Part shown: in pieces, positions 1-5,795 of the stretch | Position numbering within the stretch: position 1 is the first letter of the stretch | Layout: each line of letters opens with the position of its first letter | DNA from: an uncultured Coriobacteriaceae bacterium | GTDB lineage: Bacteria > Actinomycetota > Coriobacteriia > Coriobacteriales > QAMH01 | NCBI GenBank assembly: GCA_902796975.1 | Contig: CADBRF010000116.1 | Coordinates: 1-11,828 of the forward strand | DNA length: 11,828 bases | Direction: 5' to 3' | Notes under the pieces: model-generated | What the model saw: the letters and a program-made list of their open reading frames with translations, nothing else | Told to the model about the DNA's origin: nothing | Databases searched by the model: none | Translations under genes and position numbers: made by a program

Positions 1-216
1 CAGTTCAACGAGGCCACTAAGAAGGTGCTCGAGGCACTTCTGGACAAGTACGCCACAGCGCAGATCAGAGACCTCGACGACATCAGCATCCTCCAGCTCA
101 AGGAGTTCCAGCGGATCGGGTCGGTACCGAAGATCGTGAAGATGTTCGGCGGCAAGGAGCAGTTCCTCCACGCGGCGCAGGCTCTCGAAAACGAGCTCTA
201 CCGCATGGCAGCATAA
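1..216 (+). CDS. hsdR: HsdR, type I restriction endonuclease subunit (C-terminal 71 residues; 5' end outside window)
   Basis: This is the tail of a reading frame that is open from base 1 and ends at TAA 214-216. It is helical and charged and contains IRDLDDISILQLKEF and VPKIVKMFGGKE, the kind of helical C-terminus by which type I R subunits contact the methyltransferase core. No motor or nuclease motif is visible because those lie upstream of the window. The call rests mostly on position: the gene ends 18 nt before hsdM, in the usual R-M-S order. An ATG at 25 is internal and should not be taken as a start. In the complex, HsdR translocates DNA using ATP and cuts remote from the unmethylated site. 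Confidence 0.8.
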   Translation, partial: QFNEATKKVLEALLDKYATAQIRDLDDISILQLKEFQRIGSVPKIVKMFGGKEQFLHAAQALENELYRMAA

Positions 217-234
217 CGGAGACAAGGAAAAGGA

Positions 235-1713
235 ATGGCAGTAGGAGCACTGGTCAAGAAGGTCCAGAACATCATGCGCGAGGATGCCGGCGTGAACGGT
301 AACGCCCAGCGCATCGAGCAGATGGTGTGGATGTTCTTCCTGAAGATATACGACGCCAAGGAAGAGGAATGGGAGCTCGTTCAGGACGACTACCAATCGA
401 TCATCCCAGACGAGTTCAAGTGGCGCAACTGGGCGGTCGACCACAACGACGGCAAGGCGCTCACGGGAGCCGACCTCCTCAGCTTCGTGAACAACGAGCT
501 GTTCCCGACCCTGTCAAGCCTGACCATCACCAAGTCGACCACGCAGGGCCAGGCAATCGTACGCTACGCGTTCGAGTCGGCGCACAACTACATGCAGGAC
601 GGCATCCTGCTGCGCCGCGTCATCAACGCCATCAACGACGAGGTAGACTTCACCGAATACAAGGAGGTCCACGCGTTCGGCGAGGTCTACGAGACCATCC
701 TTAAAGACCTGCAGTCCGCCGGCCAGTCGGGCGAGTTCTACACGCCCCGCGCCGTGACCGACTTCATGGCGCAGCGGCTCGACCTCAAGCTCGGGGAGTC
801 CATCGCTGACTTCGCGTGCGGTACGGGCGGCTTCCTCACCTCTGCGCTCAAGATCCTCGACAAGCAGGTGGAGACCCCCGAGGACCGAGAGCTGTACCAG
901 AGGAGCGTCTTCGGCCAGGAGAAGAAGCAGCTGCCCTACCTGCTCTGCGCCACCAACATGTTCCTGCACGACATCGACGACCCGCGCGTCTACCACACGA
1001 ACTCGCTCGACAAGGACATAAGGGACTACAAGGACCAGAAGGACGGCCTCTACGACGCGGTGCTGATGAACCCGCCCTATGGGGGCAGCGAGCAGGACGT
1101 CATCAAGGCGAACTTCCCCATAGCGCTCAGGAGCTCCGAGACGGCGGACCTATTCATGGCGCTCATCATGTACCGCCTGAAGCCGAACGGCCGCGCGGCG
1201 GTCATTCTGCCCGACGGCTTCCTGTTCGGCTCCGACGGCGCCAAGCTGGAGCTCAAGCGCAAGCTCCTCGACGACTTAAACCTGCACACCATCGTGAGGA
1301 TGCCGGGGAGCGTCTTCGCGCCGTACACGAGCATCACCACCAACATCCTCTTCTTCGAGAACGGCAAGAAGACCGAGGGCACCTGGTTCTACCGCATGGA
1401 CATGCCGGAAGGCTACAAGCACTTCTCGAAGACCAAGCCCATCCAGCTCAAGCACTTCGACAAGGTCGTCGAGTGGTGGGACGACCGCAAGGAGATCGAG
1501 GTGGACGGGAGCCCCAAGGCGAAGTACTTCACCGCGCAAGAGCTGAAGGACCTGCAGCTGAACTTCGACCAGTGTGGCTTTCCACATGAGGAAGAGGAGA
1601 TCCTGCCGCCCGACGAGCTCATCAAGCAGTACAAGGCAAAGCGCGAGACCCTCGACCGCGAGATCGACGCCAAGCTCAAGCAGATCTGCGACATCCTCGG
1701 AATCGAGGCCTAG
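235..1713 (+). CDS. hsdM: HsdM, type I N6-adenine DNA methyltransferase subunit
   Basis: This 492-residue protein is a complete HsdM of normal length. Residues 1 to about 135 match the N-terminal helical HsdM domain. The N6-MTase domain follows, opened by GEFYTPRAV (about 166-174). It carries the S-adenosylmethionine motif FACGTGGF (193-200) and the catalytic NPPY (279-282). The remainder is the usual C-terminal helical region. With HsdS it forms the M2S methyltransferase that methylates adenine in the host's recognition sites; with HsdR it forms the restriction complex. The start ATG at 235 follows a purine-rich AAGGAAAAGG site. The stop TAG directly abuts the hsdS ATG, so the two subunits are probably translationally coupled. 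Codon use is strongly GC-ending throughout, unlike the recognition domains of hsdS. Confidence 0.97.
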   Translation: MAVGALVKKVQNIMREDAGVNGNAQRIEQMVWMFFLKIYDAKEEEWELVQDDYQSIIPDEFKWRNWAVDHNDGKALTGADLLSFVNNELFPTLSSLTITKSTTQGQAIVRYAFESAHNYMQDGILLRRVINAINDEVDFTEYKEVHAFGEVYETILKDLQSAGQSGEFYTPRAVTDFMAQRLDLKLGESIADFACGTGGFLTSALKILDKQVETPEDRELYQRSVFGQEKKQLPYLLCATNMFLHDIDDPRVYHTNSLDKDIRDYKDQKDGLYDAVLMNPPYGGSEQDVIKANFPIALRSSETADLFMALIMYRLKPNGRAAVILPDGFLFGSDGAKLELKRKLLDDLNLHTIVRMPGSVFAPYTSITTNILFFENGKKTEGTWFYRMDMPEGYKHFSKTKPIQLKHFDKVVEWWDDRKEIEVDGSPKAKYFTAQELKDLQLNFDQCGFPHEEEEILPPDELIKQYKAKRETLDREIDAKLKQICDILGIEA

Positions 1714-3294
1714 ATGAAGGCGAAGGACCTCAAGAACTCGATTCTCCAGATGGCCGTGCAGGGCAAGCTCGTGCCGCAGGATCCGAACGACGAGCCCGCT
1801 TCGGTATTGCTCGAGCGAATCCGGGCGGAACGTGCGCAGCTCATCAAGGAGAAGAAGATCAAGAAGCCCAAGGGCGGCGAGAGCGTCATCTACCGCGCTT
1901 CCGATGGCTCGCACTATGAGAAGCGCGGCAACGGCGAGCCGGTTTGCATCGACGACGAGATCCCGTTCGAGATTCCGGAGAGCTGGGTGTGGTGTAGGCT
2001 AGGGCAAGTTATGGACTTGCTATCTGGGTTCGCGTTTAAGAGCTCTGCTTTCAAAACGCACGGACAATTTCGTCTTCTACGTGGGATTAATCTTGATGTG
2101 GGAACAGTGCGCTGGGATGAAACTGTCTTCTTGGACGTCTTACCAGACGGAGCTGAACAATTCAGATTGCAGCCCGGGGATCTCTTGCTAGGACTAGATA
2201 GACCTTGGATTAAAAATGGCCTAAGAACTGCAGTAATCACCAATGCTGACAACACATTCCTAGTTCAACGTGTTCTTCGAATCCGCGGCATCAATGACTG
2301 CTCAGTTCGATACGCAAATGCTGTACTGAATAGCACGCTGTTCTCGTCGCATGTTCATAATGACATGACTGGAATTAGCGTGCCTCATATTAGCCCTGGA
2401 CAAGTATCGTCTACGTTGTTTCCATTGCCTCCTATTAATGAACAAAACCGGATAGCTGATAAGCTAGCAATGGTAATGCGCATGGTGCCTAGCTTCGGTG
2501 TCCTCGAAGATGCCCGTGTAACAATAGATTCTGAGCTACCCTCCCGCCTGCGCAAATCAGTTCTGCAGATGGCGGTGCAGGGCAAGCTCGTCCCGCAGAA
2601 CCCGGACGACGAACCGGCCTGTGCTCTCCTGGAGCGCATACGAGCGGAACGGCGCAAGCTCGTCGCCGCCGGCAGGGCGAAGGCGCCCAAGGGCGGCGAG
2701 AGCATCATCTACCGCCGTTCCGATGGCGGGTACTATGAGAAGCGCGGCAAGGGCGAGCCGGTCTGCATCGACGACGAGATCCCGTTCGAGATTCCTGAAA
2801 GCTGGGAATGGAGCAGGCTCGGAAGCCTTGCTTATTTTTCAGGCGGCGGAACACCAGATAAAGGAAACCCTAGATTTTGGAACGGTGATATACCCTGGGC
2901 TTCGATGAAGGATGTCCACGGAGATTACCTTGAAAGCACCCTTGATTCCATCACGGAGGAAGGCTTGGCAAGCAAGCCTTCAATCTCCATTTGCAAACCG
3001 GGGCAAATCATCGTCTCCACTAGGCTAGTACCAGGGAAAACGATTATTTCCAGAATTGAGTGCGCAATCAACCAAGATTTGAAGGTTGTCCAAACTCCGC
3101 TTCCTGCACCGTACTTGAGATTGTGGTTTGAGTCTCATTTGGACGAGTTCAAGCGATTAGGCATGGGGACTACCGTACCCGGAATAAAACTCCGCGACTT
3201 GGAAAATGCTTTGATTCCGGTCCCTCCGGTTCAAGAACAATATCGCATTGCAGATAGGTTCGGTAGCCTCTCACTATCAGCTACCAATCTATAG
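1714..3294 (+). CDS. hsdS: HsdS, type I specificity subunit (expressed copy)
   Basis: This 526-residue two-domain S subunit sets which bipartite DNA sequence the M2S and R2M2S complexes recognise. It has an internal repeat. Residues 1-97 (LKNSILQMAVQGKLVPQ ... GGESVIYRASDGSHYEKRG ... PESWVW) recur as residues 279-371 (LRKSVLQMAVQGKLVPQ ... SDGGYYEKRG ... PESWEW). Each copy precedes a target-recognition domain (TRD): TRD1 about residues 97-260, TRD2 about 372-520. Each TRD ends in the usual PPxxEQ(N/Y)RIAD helix. The repeated parts are GC-rich like hsdM, whereas both TRDs (about 1998-2540 and 2825-3290) are visibly AT-richer with different codon use, which suggests they were exchanged from elsewhere. 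The start follows GAGG in the hsdM tail. The 3' end overlaps the convergent recombinase gene by 14 bp. Two segments are repeated in inverted orientation in the silent copy at 4120-5464. Confidence 0.96.
   Translation: MKAKDLKNSILQMAVQGKLVPQDPNDEPASVLLERIRAERAQLIKEKKIKKPKGGESVIYRASDGSHYEKRGNGEPVCIDDEIPFEIPESWVWCRLGQVMDLLSGFAFKSSAFKTHGQFRLLRGINLDVGTVRWDETVFLDVLPDGAEQFRLQPGDLLLGLDRPWIKNGLRTAVITNADNTFLVQRVLRIRGINDCSVRYANAVLNSTLFSSHVHNDMTGISVPHISPGQVSSTLFPLPPINEQNRIADKLAMVMRMVPSFGVLEDARVTIDSELPSRLRKSVLQMAVQGKLVPQNPDDEPACALLERIRAERRKLVAAGRAKAPKGGESIIYRRSDGGYYEKRGKGEPVCIDDEIPFEIPESWEWSRLGSLAYFSGGGTPDKGNPRFWNGDIPWASMKDVHGDYLESTLDSITEEGLASKPSISICKPGQIIVSTRLVPGKTIISRIECAINQDLKVVQTPLPAPYLRLWFESHLDEFKRLGMGTTVPGIKLRDLENALIPVPPVQEQYRIADRFGSLSLSATNL
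1872..1987 (+). repeat. Outer inverted repeat IR1, left copy
   Basis: This 116-bp stretch of hsdS encodes GGESVIYRASDGSHYEKRG to ESWV. It matches 5349-5464 on the other strand with 7 mismatches by hand count (about 94%). A perfect 45-bp run covers 1888-1932. Homology starts abruptly at 1872, exactly where the silent copy begins. The TCGCACTATG version of the motif is shared only by the two IR1 copies, whereas the inner repeats read GGGTACTATG. Confidence 0.93.
2548..2752 (+). repeat. Inner inverted repeat IR2, left copy
   Basis: This is the central conserved region of hsdS, from the LRKSVLQ codons to GGYYEKRGK. It pairs with 4635-4839 on the - strand with 32 mismatches in 205 bp by hand count (about 84%). 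The perfect core is 36 bp, at 2717-2752. It is also a direct repeat of the hsdS N-terminal conserved region: 2764-2795 is identical to 1945-1976 over 32 bp. Downstream of 2752 the match to the silent copy breaks down. Confidence 0.9.
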
Positions 3295-4084
3295 TGGCGT
3301 CCACAGCGTCGCGCTGCTCTACCGCAGTGCGACGCAAATATATTCTCGTGGTCTCAATATTCTCGTGTCCCATCAAATCTGCCAGAAACGCTATGTCAGG
3401 GTCGCGGGCAATGAAATTCTTGGCGAACCGGTGTCGGAATGAATGCGGATACACGACATCAGGGTTGATGCCATATTTCACTGCGAAGCGCTTTAGGCCC
3501 ATCGAAATACCGCGTGATGTCATTGGCTTTCCACCGCTTCGTGCGAACACGTAGTCTTCGTCTGATGCGCTTTTATCAATCCATTGCAATGCATCCTTCT
3601 GCAGCAATGCGGGGACGTTTATTCTTCTTAGCTTCTGGCCCTTAGATACGATATCGAGGTGTCCAGTTCGAACATCGCCGCAGGTGAACATCCGCAACTC
3701 GCTAATACGCGCGCCGGTGCAAGTCAGGAACCGCACCACAAAATGCCAGAACATTTCGCCATCGGCAAGAAGCGAGTCTCTCATCAGCTCGTATTCTTCC
3801 TGGCTGATGACGTTGTCGAGAAAGGGCTTCTGCTGGACGCGCAACCCTTTTAAACGGATGCCGTCGTATACGATGAAATCAAGATATGAGTTGATGGCGG
3901 TAATTCGCGTGTTAACCGTTTTTACCGAGTGTTCTGCAGCAAGCCAGTCTTTGTGGCTTAACAGTTTCTCATCCGTTATCTCATGGCCGAACCTTGAGAG
4001 CATCTGGTTGACGGCGCAAGTGTAAGAACAGATGGTGTTCTCTGAAAATGCCTTGTTCCTCAGATAGCGTGCGTAATCCTCCAT
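3281..4084 (-). CDS. Tyrosine site-specific recombinase, probable hsdS invertase
   Basis: This 267-residue integrase-family protein has an N-terminal SAM-like core-binding domain (about 1-85, YARYLRNKAFSENTICSY) and a catalytic domain. The catalytic set is complete: Arg126 (TGARISELR), Lys148 (SKGQ), His214 and Arg217 (HSFRHRF), His240 (LMGHENIETT) and the nucleophile Tyr249. The length fits the short recombinases found between facing hsdS genes, such as that of the pneumococcal SpnD39III locus, rather than phage integrases with an extra arm-binding domain. The ATG follows AAAGGAG at good spacing. It starts 35 bp after the silent hsdS and its 3' end overlaps the expressed hsdS by 14 bp, so it sits inside the invertible segment. 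No convincing promoter of its own is seen. The likely substrates are the hsdS inverted repeats; a more general integrase role is the alternative. Confidence 0.93.
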   Translation of the reverse strand: MEDYARYLRNKAFSENTICSYTCAVNQMLSRFGHEITDEKLLSHKDWLAAEHSVKTVNTRITAINSYLDFIVYDGIRLKGLRVQQKPFLDNVISQEEYELMRDSLLADGEMFWHFVVRFLTCTGARISELRMFTCGDVRTGHLDIVSKGQKLRRINVPALLQKDALQWIDKSASDEDYVFARSGGKPMTSRGISMGLKRFAVKYGINPDVVYPHSFRHRFAKNFIARDPDIAFLADLMGHENIETTRIYLRRTAVEQRDAVDATIDW

Positions 4085-4116
4085 GCCAGTTCTCCTTTCT
4101 TTCCGACATGGAGGAT
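4076..4116 (-). promoter_or_regulatory. Inverted repeat enclosing the recombinase ribosome site and start codon
   Basis: On the transcribed strand ATCCTCCATG (4116-4107) and CATGGAGGAT (4085-4076) form a perfect 10-bp inverted repeat with a 21-nt spacer. In the mRNA the ribosome site AAAGGAG would lie in the loop and the start AUG in the 3' arm, so pairing would hide the start codon. There is no U-run, so it is not a terminator. A regulatory effect is inferred; a recombinase-binding site is an alternative. Confidence 0.55.
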
Positions 4117-4634
4117 GTGCTAACTCAATAGAGAAATGGATCTGCGCACGATATCGTTAATTCTCCGCTGCTCTTGAATCGGGGGCATGGGAAACAAAGC
4201 TTCGAGAAGCGTCTTTCGTTCTATGCCCGGTATTACTCCATGTGCCTCTTTCTTGACAGCTTCGACCATTGAGGAGAGAAATAGCTCGATATACTCAAGG
4301 CAATCTTCGTCATAGGGTGCAATTGCCATTATCTGCCGAGCGATATGAGCCTTATCAAACCTGTTAATCGCCATTTCTCCAATAGTTCCTTTGCAGGTGA
4401 ACAGCAGGTCCCCTTTATGCGAAATCCGCTTGGGCGCTTCTGTCCATCTGTTTTCAATCAGGTCCCCATTTTCGAAATTCGATGCGCCTGTCAGATATGG
4501 AATGCCTTTATTCTTGTCGTTATATTCGCTGGATGCGAGGTCGACTCCCGATGTCAATTCAATCAGCGACCCAAATCTTGTCCACTCCCACGAATCAGGC
4601 ACGTCATACGGCACCTCGATCGGCTGAGCGTCGT

Positions 4635-4839
4635 CCTTGCCGCGCTTCTCATAGTACCCGCCATCGGAACCGCGGTAGATGACGCTCTCGCCGTCCTTGG
4701 GAGGCTTCGCCTTGCCGGCGGCGACGAGCTCTCGGCGCTCCTCTCGGATGCGCTCCAGCAGGGCGGACGCCGGCTCATCGTTGGGGTCCTGCGGCACGAG
4801 CCTGCCCTGGACAGCCTGCTGGAGAACGGACTTGCGAAG
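4635..4839 (-). repeat. Inner inverted repeat IR2, right copy
   Basis: This is the central conserved region of the silent hsdS, matching 2548-2752 in inverted orientation. The 36-bp perfect core is 4635-4670. Past the core the sequence turns to DDAQPIEVPYDVPDSW in place of GEPVCIDDEIPFEIPESW, so a crossover would have to fall in or before the core. Confidence 0.9.
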
Positions 4840-5348
4840 GCGGTCGGGAAGTGCAGTGTCCAGGGACTCGCGAGCGTCTTCGAGGGCGCCGTACTCGTCT
4901 ATATATGATTCAATGCTCTGTATTGCTGCCAGGATTCGCCCCTGTTCCTCTTCAGGGGGAATAGCCAAGAGAATTGTACCCATCCGTTGTTGATTCATCT
5001 TTGGCTGTGCCGTTCCGGTCACATATGGAGCAAGGGATATCGAGTTGATGAAAAGAGCAACATACTCAAGATATTCGGTAGATACACCATCGAGAACATG
5101 CGCATGGTTGTTTACCCAATAATGTCCTCTTGCCATGAATGCGATAGGAGTGCTTCGGTTGAGCAAGTTCGCGCCATCTTCGCCGATTAGAAGCAAAGGT
5201 TTATCGAACAGGTAATCATCAATCTGATCAATTACCCCCGATGCGCCATAGTAGTCGTAAATCTTTGCTCGGTGCTCACGCTCGGCAACTGATACGGGTA
5301 CGCGTTCTGAATCGCGATTGATTAGAGCTGCTTCGAATCGGCACCATT

Positions 5349-5464
5349 CCCAGCTCTCCGGAATCTCGAACGGAATCTCGTCATCGATGCACGCCGGCTC
5401 GTTGTTGCCGCGCTTCTCATAGTGCGAGCCATCGGAAGCGCGGTAGATAACGCTCTCGCCGCCC
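5349..5464 (-). repeat. Outer inverted repeat IR1, right copy
   Basis: This is the 5' edge of the silent hsdS, matching 1872-1987 in inverted orientation. The 45-bp perfect core is 5404-5448. Homology to hsdS stops sharply at 5464. The next 34 bp up to the neighbouring stop codon at 5499 resemble nothing else in the window. Confidence 0.93.
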
Positions 5465-5498
5465 AGCAGAGTGTTATTTTATTGAGCTCTATCTGATC

Positions 5499-5783
5499 TT
5501 ATTCCTCGCTCAGCACCCGCAGCATTTTCTCCTGGTGCAAAACAATGTCCTCGAAGTCCCACTCATGCCCCGGGTCGCGTTTCCCGTCGTTGTCCCTGCA
5601 CATTTGCATCATGATCATGAACTTTAGCGACGCGACGCTCACGGGGGCTATCTTCTTTGAGGTATCCAAATAGGGGTTCAGCTTCGCCTTCGGGCTCCAA
5701 TTGGACCCTTTGCTGTTCGCCTCGCTGCCTATCATGGCGTAGTTGCCCAGACAGTCAAAAACCTTCGGTTTTTCAGTAATCAC
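5499..5783 (-). pseudogene. C-terminal remnant of a second GmrSD-type (DUF262/DUF1524) protein
   Basis: This 94-codon frame opens at a GTG 12 bp after the stop of the 842-residue DUF262 gene, and in the same frame. It contains CLGNYAMIGSEANSKGSN followed by SPKAKL, which fits the LGN...N...SN..P..K pattern closing the DUF1524 nuclease domain. A helical tail follows (VSVASLKFMIMMQMCRDN ... FEDIVLHQEKMLRVL) of the type that ends GmrSD-like proteins. No DUF262 domain, HxxP half-site or ribosome site precedes it. The best reading is the last part of another GmrSD-type gene whose 5' portion was lost when the present arrangement formed. It could still be translated after the upstream gene. A stand-alone small protein is less likely. 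Confidence 0.6.
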
Positions 5784-5795
5784 GTTCGGGACGGC

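Larger units (their letters stand above)
1872..5464. other. Predicted invertible hsdS region (outer inversion segment)
   Basis: The segment is bounded by the outer inverted repeats. It contains the body of the expressed hsdS, the recombinase gene, and the whole silent hsdS on the opposite strand. Recombination between the outer repeats would join hsdS codons 1-53 to the silent copy in frame. Recombination between the nested inner repeats (2548-2752 / 4635-4839) would exchange only the second recognition domain. The layout matches known shuffling type I systems such as SpnD39III of Streptococcus pneumoniae, where a recombinase gene also lies between facing hsdS copies. That inversion happens here is inferred from layout and repeat identity; one assembly shows only one orientation. 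Confidence 0.85.
4120..5464 (-). pseudogene. hsdS: Silent hsdS cassette (5'-truncated specificity subunit, two recognition domains)
   Basis: The frame is open from 5463 to the stop at 4120 (447 codons) and begins at GGC GGC GAG, equivalent to hsdS codon 54. In-frame TAA lies at 5481-5479 and no start or ribosome site precedes it. It therefore lacks only the first ~53 residues and looks like a stored cassette rather than a decaying gene. Its first TRD (about 5340-4900) contains YYGASGVID, DDYLF and LLIGEDGANL, common in HsdS recognition domains. The central conserved region (LRKSVLQQAVQGRLVPQ, about 4839-4590) leads into a second TRD ending PPIQEQRRIND. Both TRDs differ from those of the expressed copy. 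A TTG at 5196 could be mistaken for a start but lies inside TRD1. Joined at the outer repeat, it would make a 500-residue HsdS in frame. Transcription could arrive from the DUF262 gene upstream. Confidence 0.92.

Noticed and set aside
514..996. A 160-codon open frame on the - strand inside hsdM
   Set aside because: It is antisense to the SAM-binding region of a well-supported hsdM and arises from its GC-rich third positions; Leu/Val/Glu-rich with no family resemblance.
1276..1914. A 212-codon - strand open frame across the hsdM-hsdS junction
   Set aside because: Low-complexity Leu/Val/Asp composition typical of the shadow of a GC-rich gene; no ribosome site.
3281..4084. The recombinase as a phage or ICE integrase marking a mobile element boundary
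   Set aside because: No tRNA gene, att-like direct repeats, excisionase or element genes accompany it, and its place between facing hsdS copies fits an inversion role better.
4345..4908. A 187-codon + strand open frame opposite the silent hsdS
   Set aside because: Antisense shadow of a conserved HsdS region; no start signal or recognisable domain.
5196..5463. TTG at 5196 as the true start of the second hsdS, making it an expressed short S subunit
   Set aside because: The start would fall inside the first recognition domain; the open frame and clear HsdS homology continue upstream to 5463.
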